From the IMG/VR virus record IMGVR_UViG_3300046028_000547, positions 1-36,423 of that record: DNA of 36,423 bases. The stretch is one strand, 5' to 3'. Below the pieces are notes generated by a model. That model had not been told where the DNA came from, did not search any database, and saw only the letters and a program-made list of their open reading frames with translations. The position numbers were made by a program, and so were the translations under genes. This DNA is from a virus. Positions 7,836 to 14,974 of the stretch are shown piece after piece. Each line of letters starts with the position of its first letter. The first letter of the stretch is position 1.

Positions 7836-8215
7836 ACGATCTTAATATGATTTGGGTAACCTTCCGTAAAGAAGGTATTCACCGCTACCCTGCTGCCGCT
7901 ACAGATCCTAATTTGTGTACAGCAGGAGAATACGATGTTAGTTTCCTAGCAAATTCACATCGTCATATTTTCCATTTTAAAATTTATATTCAAGTGTTCC
8001 ATGACGATCGTGACATTGAATTTATTCAGTTCAAACGTTGGCTTGAGAAGTGTTATAATGACGGCACACTCGAACTTGACTTTAAATCCTGCGAAATGAT
8101 CAGTCATGATCTTCATGACACCATTTCGACAAGATACCCAGGTCGTGAGATTTGGGTCGACGTAAGCGAAGACGGCGAGAATGGCTGCTTCATTAAATTT
8201 CCATCAACCCTTTAA
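7832..8215 (+). CDS. queD: QueD / 6-pyruvoyltetrahydropterin synthase-like T-fold protein (tentative)
   Basis: 127 residues, about the size of QueD, which converts dihydroneopterin triphosphate to carboxytetrahydropterin for PreQ0 synthesis. Elements in the PTPS/QueD order are: His17 (EGIHRYPAA), an HxH pair His43/His45 followed by a beta strand (HFKIYIQVF), RDIEFIQFKRW at the place of the GMVVDF-x-x-K strand, SCEMISHDL like the PTAENLA helix, and a final strand IWVDVSED with Glu113 where QueD has its catalytic Glu. The usual catalytic Asp-His pair appears as Asp-Phe (LELDF, 81-85), so activity is uncertain. The nearby DpdA and QueE support the assignment. Overall similarity is weak, and it may be a diverged T-fold protein with another role. 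Confidence 0.45.
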   Translation: MNDLNMIWVTFRKEGIHRYPAAATDPNLCTAGEYDVSFLANSHRHIFHFKIYIQVFHDDRDIEFIQFKRWLEKCYNDGTLELDFKSCEMISHDLHDTISTRYPGREIWVDVSEDGENGCFIKFPSTL

Positions 8216-8231
8216 TTAGGATCAAAACATT

Positions 8232-8474
8232 ATGGCATTGCCATCACATATTCAAAAAACTCTTCGCTTGAAGCCTGAAGTAGAAAAGATCTTTGATGAT
8301 CTCGAGGCTTGGTTAGATCATTGCAGATTTAACCTTCTTCCTTACAATCCTGCTGACTTGTATAAGTCACAGGAATACAGGTATTTTTCTCGTCCGCCGT
8401 ATCAAGGCGATCGTAAAAACTTCCGTAAGGATTATCGTCCAAAGAGTCATAACAATGACAATTTTTCTCGTTGA
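8232..8474 (+). CDS. Hypothetical small protein
   Basis: 80 residues. The N-terminal half is a plausible helix pair (KPEVEKIFDDLEAWLDHC), and the C-terminal half is rich in Arg, Tyr, Asp and Asn (YRYFSRPPYQGDRKNFRKD), probably disordered and basic. No family is recognised. It starts after a TTAGGATC ribosome-binding region and overlaps the glycosyltransferase start by 20 bases, so the two are probably coupled. Confidence 0.55.
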   Translation: MALPSHIQKTLRLKPEVEKIFDDLEAWLDHCRFNLLPYNPADLYKSQEYRYFSRPPYQGDRKNFRKDYRPKSHNNDNFSR

Positions 8475-9555
8475 TCTAGAAGCGGTAGAAACAAGGTACA
8501 CGGGTCAATGGAAGACTCATGTGCCCGAACTCTTACGAAAGGCAGGACACAATGTCAACATTATATCAGGTCCTACGGACATTCCTAGTGCTACCACTCC
8601 TGGGGCATTTCTCAACTTTGGCGGTACTAATATCTACAAGGCTAGTCAAGTTGAGCAGATGGGTCGGCTATTTTGCGACGGAAGCATTCGCGCCAATGAT
8701 CACTTCGTATTTACTGATGCTTGGCATCCTGGTATCATCAATCTCAAATACATGAGTGAACTGCTGGGCATTCCGGTAGTTACACATGGTTTATGGCATG
8801 CTGGATCATATGATCCACAGGATTTTTTAGGACGTCTTGTTGGCAATAAACCTTGGGTACGTAATGCAGAGAAGAGTTTCTTCCATGCGTTTGATCACAA
8901 CTACTTTGCCACAGACTTTCATATTGAATTATTCCATAGAGAATTACTCAATGATGGATTCCAAACAGAAAATCCTTGGTACGAAGAAGAACTTGACGAA
9001 ATCTTATCAGGCGAGTATAAAAAGATTGTACGCACTGGCTGGCCCATGGAGTATATGGTTGATACATTAGAAAACTATTGTACCAATCCCAAGCGTGATC
9101 TTATTTTGTTTCCTCATCGCATTGCTCCAGAAAAACAAGTTGAGATCTTCCGTGATTTGGCTATACATTTACCACAATATGAATTTATTGTTTGTCAAGA
9201 TACACAATTAGATAAACACGAATATCACAAGTTGTTAGGTCGTGCTAAAATTGTATTCAGTGCAAATCTGCAGGAAACATTGGGTATTAGCTGTTACGAA
9301 GGCGCATTAGTTGAGGCCATTCCTATGGTTCCAGATCGCTTGTCATACAGTGAAATGTATTATGCAGGATTTAAATATCCTAATGAATGGACACAAGACT
9401 GGAATAGTTACCTAGCACATAGACAAGAACTATGTCATCATATTATAGTTACTATGACGCACTATGAAAAGAGGTTGCCGCAGTTACGTAAACAAACATA
9501 CGATTTAACTAAACAATTTTTTAGTGCAAATAAGCTGTTGGAAAATTTAAAGTGA
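8455..9555 (+). CDS. Glycosyltransferase-like protein, GT-B fold
   Basis: 366 residues. The C-terminal half has the GT-B (GT4-like) donor-binding pattern: FPHRIAPEKQ around residue 218, followed by strand-helix repeats, then ETLGISCYEGALVEAIPMVP (about 274-293), where the E-x7-E spacing is typical of retaining GT-B enzymes. The N-terminal half (residues 1-170) is Rossmann-like with GHNVNIISG and VFTDAWHPG. The acceptor is unknown. T4-like phages use glycosyltransferases to decorate modified bases, and the position between DpdA and QueE makes DNA a possible target; a lipid or protein acceptor is equally open. The stop overlaps the cupin start (ATG inside the last codons). Confidence 0.7.
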   Translation: MTIFLVDLEAVETRYTGQWKTHVPELLRKAGHNVNIISGPTDIPSATTPGAFLNFGGTNIYKASQVEQMGRLFCDGSIRANDHFVFTDAWHPGIINLKYMSELLGIPVVTHGLWHAGSYDPQDFLGRLVGNKPWVRNAEKSFFHAFDHNYFATDFHIELFHRELLNDGFQTENPWYEEELDEILSGEYKKIVRTGWPMEYMVDTLENYCTNPKRDLILFPHRIAPEKQVEIFRDLAIHLPQYEFIVCQDTQLDKHEYHKLLGRAKIVFSANLQETLGISCYEGALVEAIPMVPDRLSYSEMYYAGFKYPNEWTQDWNSYLAHRQELCHHIIVTMTHYEKRLPQLRKQTYDLTKQFFSANKLLENLK

Positions 9556-10010
9556 ACCGATTTCTAAACTTATTAGATCGTGTTGGTCGCAAGCGCATTG
9601 TAATGGATAGACAAGATAATGAACCTTACCTTGAACGTTATTATGTGTTCCTTAAAGATAGAAAACATTTCCCCTTTAATGTGTTCATTCACAAGTTCCT
9701 TAAGTCAGACCCTGATGATGTGCATGATCATCCGTGGCCGTACGCTACTCTAATTTTAAAAGGTGGTTATTATGAATGGACTCCTAACTTTAATTTACAA
9801 GGTGCCAAGATCAGTGAAACACGGCATTGGCGTGGGCCTGGTCACTTCCGTATTTGCCCTGCTAATAGCTATCACCGTGTTGAGCTTAAAGCAGGAACAG
9901 ACTGCTGGACAATGTTCATGCCTGGACCACAACGTAGAGAATGGGGTTTCCTTGTTGACAATAAATGGATCCACAACGATACGTACCTAACAGAAAAAGC
10001 AAAACAATGA
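9552..10010 (+). CDS. Cupin-like protein
   Basis: 152 residues with the small beta-barrel pattern of cupins. DDVHDHPWPYATLILKGGYYEW (about residues 56-77) carries a His-x-His metal pair and the glycine turn. A second conserved block, RICPANSYHRVEL, ends in a histidine that can complete the metal site, followed by CWTMFMPGPQRREWGF. Cupins act as dioxygenases, isomerases or sugar epimerases; the sequence does not say which. It is coupled to the glycosyltransferase upstream (four-base overlap) and to the MazG-like gene downstream (ATGA), which suggests one pathway. Confidence 0.65.
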   Translation: MNRFLNLLDRVGRKRIVMDRQDNEPYLERYYVFLKDRKHFPFNVFIHKFLKSDPDDVHDHPWPYATLILKGGYYEWTPNFNLQGAKISETRHWRGPGHFRICPANSYHRVELKAGTDCWTMFMPGPQRREWGFLVDNKWIHNDTYLTEKAKQ

Positions 10011-10282
10011 ATAGCAAAGAAAAAGAAGTAATGGATATTCTGCAGGAAGAATGTGCAGAGGTAATCCAAGCAGTTAGTAAAATTAGTCGCTTTGGTATGG
10101 ACAATCTTAAACCAGGCAAATCTAAAACTAACAGAGACCACTTGGAAGAAGAACTAGGCGACCTGTGTGCAATGATTGATATCCTGCAGGAACTAGACAT
10201 TGTAAGCTGGACTAACATTGACAAAGCCGCAGAGGCCAAGCGAGAAAAACTCAAACAATGGTCAAATATTTTTACTGACTGA
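10007..10282 (+). CDS. MazG-like nucleotide pyrophosphohydrolase
   Basis: 91 residues from the ATG that overlaps the cupin stop; an ATG 42 bases further upstream is possible but lies wholly inside the cupin gene, so it is not used. The all-alpha NTP-PPase signature is visible: EECAEV at about 12-17, then a basic segment, then EEELGDLCAMID at about 45-56, which supplies the Glu and Asp ligands for magnesium. Such enzymes cleave (d)NTPs to monophosphates. In aquatic phages they are thought to tune nucleotide pools or ppGpp-type signals. The 3' end overlaps the convergent radical-SAM gene by 11 bases. Confidence 0.75.
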   Translation: MNSKEKEVMDILQEECAEVIQAVSKISRFGMDNLKPGKSKTNRDHLEEELGDLCAMIDILQELDIVSWTNIDKAAEAKREKLKQWSNIFTD

Positions 10283-11135
10283 ATTTAGTAATCTGTTGGT
10301 CTGATCCATCTACACAGGCCATCATAACACATCGTTCGGGGCCTGTAGGAAGACCCAAAGTTCCATTCCAAATATTTCCAAAGAGCGGACTATTGCAATT
10401 ACTACCCCGAACCCAACCAGTATGCGAAATAGTTAATTTTTCAATGCCTAGGTTACATAACATACCAGTATATGAAGGATTTGCATTTACACGTTCTTCG
10501 TGTCGTTCACCAAACGTAGTTTCTTGCTCATGGTTATATTCTTGTACTAATTCCTCTCCCCGCATAATTCTTAACTGTTCTTCTGTGTAAGGATACATTC
10601 CAATAGCTTGTTCAGCTTCTTTATATAACACACATTTAGAAACAACAATATTAAATTCAGATTCAACCGCAAGTGCTCTTGCTAGATCATCATCAAAATA
10701 ATTTGGACGCATAGGAACCATGATATCAATATGTTTTCCTGCTTTTTGAAATGCCTGTATAATAAATCGTATAAGGTTGGGATTTTGCCAATAGTGATAT
10801 GATAAGTGTAATGTATCAATGTGGGGTTCAATTGCCCACCAATCTAACCAAAGTCTTCCACCATTAGTGGTTAGATCGATTGTGCCGCCTTGTTCTTTAC
10901 ATAACTTTAACATCATTGGAAAATCAAACATATCTAGAGGCTCGCCGCCGCCAAATGTCCAATCAATTTTCCTGCCCAGTGCATCATAATGATCAATTAT
11001 TTTTTTAGTAACTTCCATGTATTCCAATATTCCCCTAGGTAATTCCCCTCCGCGAAATCGAATTGGACAATATGTGCATTCTGATGTACAATGGTCATGT
11101 AACATCCAATTAATGTTTGTTTTTAAATTACTCAT
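10272..11135 (-). CDS. Radical SAM enzyme with C-terminal twitch/SPASM-like cluster domain
   Basis: 287 residues. The radical-SAM motif is complete: Cys16, Cys20 and Cys23 (CTSECTYC), followed by GGGEP (62-66) for SAM binding and TTNGG (89-93). The C-terminal part has four more cysteines at 227, 247, 269 and 274, with the G-x-x-x-x-C and GNIW pattern seen in twitch/SPASM domains that hold a second iron-sulfur cluster. Substrate unknown; peptide, nucleoside and sugar modifications are all possible. It is the only minus-strand gene in the left 19 kb, overlaps MazG tail to tail by 11 bases and is divergent from QueE. This could mark later acquisition or separate timing. Confidence 0.85.
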   Translation of the reverse strand: MSNLKTNINWMLHDHCTSECTYCPIRFRGGELPRGILEYMEVTKKIIDHYDALGRKIDWTFGGGEPLDMFDFPMMLKLCKEQGGTIDLTTNGGRLWLDWWAIEPHIDTLHLSYHYWQNPNLIRFIIQAFQKAGKHIDIMVPMRPNYFDDDLARALAVESEFNIVVSKCVLYKEAEQAIGMYPYTEEQLRIMRGEELVQEYNHEQETTFGERHEERVNANPSYTGMLCNLGIEKLTISHTGWVRGSNCNSPLFGNIWNGTLGLPTGPERCVMMACVDGSDQQITKFSQ

Positions 11136-11151
11136 TTGGTACCTTATGTTG

Positions 11152-11179
11152 TTGACAAACCTAAATAAAAGTGTATAAT
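11152..11179 (+). promoter_or_regulatory. Strong sigma70-type promoter for queE
   Basis: TTGACA (11152-11157) and TATAAT (11174-11179) are perfect boxes with a 16-base spacer. They lie in the 73-base divergent gap between the radical-SAM gene and queE. The queE ATG is at 11209, preceded by TAGGAA. Confidence 0.8.
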
Positions 11180-11208
11180 ATATTTAAGTATCTCCTAGGA
11201 ACTAATAA

Positions 11209-12072
11209 ATGAGCAAAATTAAAGTATCTGAATTATTCTATTCAATTCAAGGTGAAGGACGCTATATGGGTGTGCCTTCCGTTTTTCTACGTACATATGG
11301 CTGTAACTTTACCTGTCAAGGATTTGGTATGCCCAGAGGTGAGCTAAGTCACGAAGCAACAGACATTGCGGCAACACATACAATGATTGAGGCTTTTACA
11401 GAATATAAAGCATTGCCATTAGTGTCAACTGGTTGTGATAGTTACGCTAGTTGGCATCCTGCTTTTAAAGATCTAAGTCCAATGATTGAGGTTGAAGGAC
11501 TAGCCAAAGCAATTGTAGAAACACTGCCGTTTGGCAAATGGAGAGATGAGCATCTTGTTATCACGGGCGGCGAACCGTTGCTAGGTTGGCAAAAGGCTTA
11601 TCCAGACTTGTTAGAGCAACCGTGTATGGCGGGGTTAAAAGAAATTACGTTTGAAACTAACGGCACAATGCGATTGACTAGTGCGTTCAAAGAGTATTTG
11701 ACCAAATGGAAGATCACTAATCATCGATTGAATAGAGAAATTACATTTAGTGTAAGTTCTAAACTTCCAGCAAGTGGCGAGCCTTGGAAAGATGCTATTA
11801 AACCTAAAGTTGTTTGCGACTATGAAAATTACGGAACAGCATATTTGAAATTTGTTGTAGCAACAGAACAAGATATTGAAGATGCACTAAAGGCCACAGA
11901 AGAATTTCGTGCCGAGGGATTTAAAGGTCCCGTGTATCTAATGCCAGTAGGCGGAGTAGAGAGTGTTTACGCATTAAATAATAAAACAGTGGCACTAGCC
12001 GCTATGAAACACGGTCTCCGTTACAGTGACAGATTGCAGGTACCGTTATTTAAAAATGAGTGGGGTACATAA
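11209..12072 (+). CDS. queE: QueE-like 7-carboxy-7-deazaguanine synthase (radical SAM)
   Basis: 287 residues. QueE ring-contracts carboxytetrahydropterin to 7-carboxy-7-deazaguanine on the way to PreQ0. The N-terminal signature FYSIQGEGRYMGVPSVFLRTYGC is typical. GGEPLL and FETNGT follow in the right order. The cluster cysteines are unusual: Cys32 and Cys36 (CNFTCQGFG) are followed by the expected third cysteine only at Cys76, in GCDSYASWHP, which matches the CDT-x-x-x-W block of ordinary QueE. About 37 extra residues therefore separate the second and third ligands. At 287 residues the protein is longer than many QueE (about 210-245). It has its own strong promoter; DpdA lies 5 kb upstream. 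Confidence 0.85.
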   Translation: MSKIKVSELFYSIQGEGRYMGVPSVFLRTYGCNFTCQGFGMPRGELSHEATDIAATHTMIEAFTEYKALPLVSTGCDSYASWHPAFKDLSPMIEVEGLAKAIVETLPFGKWRDEHLVITGGEPLLGWQKAYPDLLEQPCMAGLKEITFETNGTMRLTSAFKEYLTKWKITNHRLNREITFSVSSKLPASGEPWKDAIKPKVVCDYENYGTAYLKFVVATEQDIEDALKATEEFRAEGFKGPVYLMPVGGVESVYALNNKTVALAAMKHGLRYSDRLQVPLFKNEWGT

Positions 12073-12073
12073 T

Positions 12074-12499
12074 ATGAACAAGTTTATTAAAAAATTATTT
12101 GGTATAGATAAAATTGAAGCTGAGACAGAAGAAGCTATTCGTCAAAAAGTAGCAGCTCAACTAGCAACAGAAAACGCTGTCGAAACAGAACGCCTTGCTA
12201 AATTAACTCCAAAACAAGTAGCTACAGAAAAGAAAGAACCTTGGGTAGCTGTATTAGACACTCATGTAAACAAAGATAACATTAAGAATGGTTTTTTTGA
12301 ACTTGACTGGAATGAATATTTTGTGTTACAATTAAAAGAAGCAGGGTACAAAGGTGACTCAGAAGAAATGATTGTTGACTCGTGGTTTGGCGAACTATGC
12401 AGAAATGTCGGCGGAGAATCGGGTGTTAATATGAATCAGCGTACAGCAGGTTATATTAATGTAAACAATTTAGGTGATGGTAGAACAGAGGTTTCTTAA
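12074..12499 (+). CDS. Conserved phage hypothetical protein
   Basis: 141 residues from ATG at 12074 (MNKFIKKLFGI), chosen over an upstream in-frame ATG at 12026 because that one lies inside queE. An N-terminal amphipathic helix and a charged, probably coiled-coil stretch (residues 10-50) precede a compact C-terminal domain with EPWVAVLDTHVNKDN, NGFFELDWNEYFV and a cysteine in WFGELCRNVGG. The family is not recognised by function. It starts two bases after queE, and its stop overlaps the exonuclease start (TAATG). Confidence 0.65.
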   Translation: MNKFIKKLFGIDKIEAETEEAIRQKVAAQLATENAVETERLAKLTPKQVATEKKEPWVAVLDTHVNKDNIKNGFFELDWNEYFVLQLKEAGYKGDSEEMIVDSWFGELCRNVGGESGVNMNQRTAGYINVNNLGDGRTEVS

Positions 12500-13491
12500 T
12501 GTCTAAGACATATATTTTAGTAGACACAGCGAACACATTTTTTAGAGCACGACACGTAGTTCGTGGAAGTCTAGAAGATAAAGTAGGTATGAGTATTCAT
12601 ACTGTTTTAGGCAGTGTCCGTAAGGCATGGCGCGACTTTAACGGTGACCATGTCATATTCTTCTTAGAGGGGCGTAGTTGGCGCAAGGACTTTTATGCTC
12701 CTTACAAGCGTCAACGCTCTGAAGCTCGTGCGGCACAGAGTCCAAGAGAAGCAGAAGAAGATCGTGTGTTTTGGGAAACATTTGATCAGTTTAAAGACTT
12801 TGTTATTAATAAAACAAATACCACAGTTTTACAGAATCCACAGTTAGAAGCAGATGATTTAATTGCCGGTTGGATTCAAAGCCATCCAAAAGACAATCAC
12901 GTTATTATTTCAACAGATGGCGACTTTGCACAACTTATTGCTCCAAACGTGAAACAGTATAACGGTGTAATGCAAATTACAACCACACATGAGGGGTACT
13001 TTGATGAAAAGGGTAAGCCTGTTAAAGATAAGAAAACTGGTGAAGCAAAAGGCGCACCGGACCCAACTTGGTTACTCTTTGAGAAGTGTATGCGTGGTGA
13101 CACCTCCGACAACATCTTCTCTGCATATCCGGGAGTACGTGAGAAGGGGACAAAGAATAAGGTTGGTCTCCGTGACGCCTTTGCCGATCGAGATTCCAAA
13201 GGCTGGTCTTGGAACAATATGATGCTCCAAAAGTGGTCAGACCATGAAGGTGTCGAACATCGTGTTTTAGACGATTATAATCGCAATGTTAAATTATGCG
13301 ACTTAACGGCACAGCCGGACAATATTAAAACTATAATTAAAGAAACTATTAATACTGCAACTGCCGCAGAAAAAAGCATTCCGCAAGTTGGAATTCGTTT
13401 GTTAAAATTCTGTGCAGAATTTGACCTACAGAAAATTAGTGAACAGGTACAAAGTTATGCAGACCCGCTTAATGCAAGGTATGTATCATGA
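12499..13491 (+). CDS. 5'-3' exonuclease / flap endonuclease (T4 RNase H type)
   Basis: 330 residues, similar in size to T4 RNase H (305) and the 5' nuclease domain of Pol I. It removes RNA primers and 5' flaps during lagging-strand synthesis. Acidic metal ligands appear in order: Asp9 (ILVDTAN), Glu57 (FFLEG), Glu117/Asp119/Asp120 (LEADDLI), Asp140/Asp142 (STDGDFAQLI) and Asp201/Asp204 (RGDTSDNI). The basic arch segment RKDFYAPYKRQR is present, and PGVREKG recalls the helix-hairpin-helix DNA-binding turn. The stop overlaps the next start by four bases. Confidence 0.88.
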   Translation: MSKTYILVDTANTFFRARHVVRGSLEDKVGMSIHTVLGSVRKAWRDFNGDHVIFFLEGRSWRKDFYAPYKRQRSEARAAQSPREAEEDRVFWETFDQFKDFVINKTNTTVLQNPQLEADDLIAGWIQSHPKDNHVIISTDGDFAQLIAPNVKQYNGVMQITTTHEGYFDEKGKPVKDKKTGEAKGAPDPTWLLFEKCMRGDTSDNIFSAYPGVREKGTKNKVGLRDAFADRDSKGWSWNNMMLQKWSDHEGVEHRVLDDYNRNVKLCDLTAQPDNIKTIIKETINTATAAEKSIPQVGIRLLKFCAEFDLQKISEQVQSYADPLNARYVS

Positions 13492-13964
13492 ATGTTATAT
13501 CAAAGGTAGTAATTCCAAACAAAGAATGGATTATTGAAGACCATGGACAAAAGATAGGCTCAGTGGCAAAACTAAAAAAAGGTTACGAATTTTTTAGACG
13601 TGGGCAAAAGATTAATTTTAAAGATCTTAAAGCACTCACTGACGAGGTCGGTGTAACACTTGCCGAAGGTAAGAAAACTCACAATTTTGAAATAGAGTCT
13701 GTTGGTTACAAAATTTACGAATTTCCATGTAGCTCAAAACCATTCGAAGCAGTTTACAATGTTAAAAAGAAATTGCCTTTGTTTGCCAAGAGCGCCAAAA
13801 GTAAGAGTCAATATTGTGCAGGGTACTACGTAATCAAGTTCCGCAAAGGATGGGTCAAGAGCTTTTGTCCTAAACTAATTACATTAGAACGATATCCATT
13901 TCACGGTCCTTATAAAACGGAGATCGAAATGAAGGCTATGCTTAATACTGTTAACAAAACATGA
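13488..13964 (+). CDS. Hypothetical basic protein
   Basis: 158 residues, strongly basic, with many Lys in YNVKKKLPLFAKSAKSKSQYC and two cysteines in the C-terminal half plus one near residue 81. The alternating pattern suggests a beta-rich fold. No known family. ATGA overlaps join it to the exonuclease upstream and to the 74-residue gene downstream, so it belongs to the same transcript. A nucleic-acid-binding role is plausible from charge only. Confidence 0.6.
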   Translation: MNVISKVVIPNKEWIIEDHGQKIGSVAKLKKGYEFFRRGQKINFKDLKALTDEVGVTLAEGKKTHNFEIESVGYKIYEFPCSSKPFEAVYNVKKKLPLFAKSAKSKSQYCAGYYVIKFRKGWVKSFCPKLITLERYPFHGPYKTEIEMKAMLNTVNKT

Positions 13965-14185
13965 AACAACTCAATACATTACCCATAGAAGACTTCTTAG
14001 AAAAGACTAGAATTGCTATCAAAAGCAATCAAAAAAGTCTAACTTTAACTATAAAAGAAGCCACAGATTTGCAAAACAGTCTTAGTATTGTAATGACAAG
14101 ACTAAGCGGAAACTTAGATCAGATGATGTCAAATAATCAATTTCCTGACAAGATTGAGATAAAAGTGGACGGCGGCAAATTCTAA
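13961..14185 (+). CDS. Hypothetical small helical protein
   Basis: 74 residues: a helical body (KTRIAIKSNQKSLTLTIKEA and IVMTRLSG) and a C-terminal strand IEIKVDGGKF. It overlaps the upstream gene by four bases (ATGA). No function is recognised. Confidence 0.55.
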   Translation: MKQLNTLPIEDFLEKTRIAIKSNQKSLTLTIKEATDLQNSLSIVMTRLSGNLDQMMSNNQFPDKIEIKVDGGKF

Positions 14186-14195
14186 AACCTGCTAA

Positions 14196-14227
14196 ATATA
14201 TACGCACTTTTCGGAGAACGTATATAT
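14196..14227 (+). promoter_or_regulatory. Perfect inverted repeat masking a start codon
   Basis: ATATATACG (14196-14204) and CGTATATAT (14219-14227) are exact reverse complements around a 14-base loop, CACTTTTCGGAGAA. The Shine-Dalgarno CGGAGA sits in the loop, and the first two bases of the ATG (14226) are in the 3' arm. In RNA this would present the ribosome-binding site while sequestering the start codon. The AT-rich stem should melt at moderate temperature. The structure is seen; the regulatory role is inferred. Confidence 0.5.
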
Positions 14228-14525
14228 GTCTAGGCCAAAACCCAAAATTTTGTTAGAAATAACTAATAAAAAATCCTATAAAACTGATCAAGTTTTAGAG
14301 TCCGAAGCCATCTGGGCAGTTTTTTACGAAGACAAACCGATCAATCTCAAAACCACAAGTGTAGTTGCACAACAACTGGGTCCAAAATACAAAAAAGTTA
14401 GTTTTTCAAACAGCGGTCATGCATTCAATCTAGCTGAAAAATTAAACAAGCTATTCAATACCACTGACTTTGCCGTTTACAAATTAACCACCGGCGAAAA
14501 AGTCATAAATGAATCCGAAGCATGA
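14226..14525 (+). CDS. Hypothetical basic protein
   Basis: 99 residues with a basic N-terminus (MSRPKPKILLEITNKKSYKT). It reads like a small alpha/beta domain, with GHAFNLAEKLNKLF forming a helix. No family is recognised. Its start codon is embedded in the inverted repeat at 14196-14227. It overlaps the next gene by 17 bases. Confidence 0.55.
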   Translation: MSRPKPKILLEITNKKSYKTDQVLESEAIWAVFYEDKPINLKTTSVVAQQLGPKYKKVSFSNSGHAFNLAEKLNKLFNTTDFAVYKLTTGEKVINESEA

Positions 14526-14898
14526 GATAACCAAAATAGTGCTAGAAGCCAAAGGGCTTGTAGCGGATGAAAAGCGGATTAAACAAACTATCCCAATTTG
14601 GTGGATGAACCCAAGAAAAAAAGAAAAAGGTGGACTTAGACTCACAGAGCAGGGGTTCGAATGTCTGCAACAGGCAGATATCAAATGCTACGAGATTAGA
14701 TTTGATGAACCCATTTTCTTTACTAATAAATTAGCTATTTGGATTGACCAAAATATAGACTGCCCTTTCTACTTAAATAATAAACGTATTTGGGTATTTG
14801 GAGAAAAGATGGCTGTTCAATTAGTGTTGTTTTCTGGCAACATTGCAAAGTTTCAAAGAGCTAGAGAAAGATTTACAGAAAAACTAAAAAACACTTGA
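14509..14898 (+). CDS. Hypothetical protein
   Basis: 129 residues. A basic segment (NPRKKEKGGLRLTEQGFECL) resembles a short winged-helix-like helix-turn followed by FDEPIFFTNKLAIWIDQNIDCPFYL and WVFGEKMAVQLVLFSG. The second half is compact and ends in a basic helix (KFQRARERFTEKLKN). A DNA- or RNA-linked role is possible, but no family is recognised. The ATG at 14509 lies inside the upstream gene. The stop TGA overlaps the TTGACA of the next promoter. Confidence 0.55.
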   Translation: MNPKHEITKIVLEAKGLVADEKRIKQTIPIWWMNPRKKEKGGLRLTEQGFECLQQADIKCYEIRFDEPIFFTNKLAIWIDQNIDCPFYLNNKRIWVFGEKMAVQLVLFSGNIAKFQRARERFTEKLKNT

Positions 14899-14923
14899 CA
14901 AGAGACAAGATCTTTGCTATAAT
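14895..14923 (+). promoter_or_regulatory. Consensus sigma70 promoter for the MoxR ATPase
   Basis: TTGACA (14895-14900), 17-base spacer, TATAAT (14918-14923): a perfect consensus promoter that begins inside the stop codon of the upstream gene. The leader (about 14930-14974) contains ACTGT/ACAGT and CTGTA/TACAG pairing options followed by a T-run, so some attenuation is possible. Confidence 0.85.
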
Positions 14924-14974
14924 TAATGTACTGTAAAAATACAGCTTCAACAGTTTTTTTAAAGAAAGTAGATT

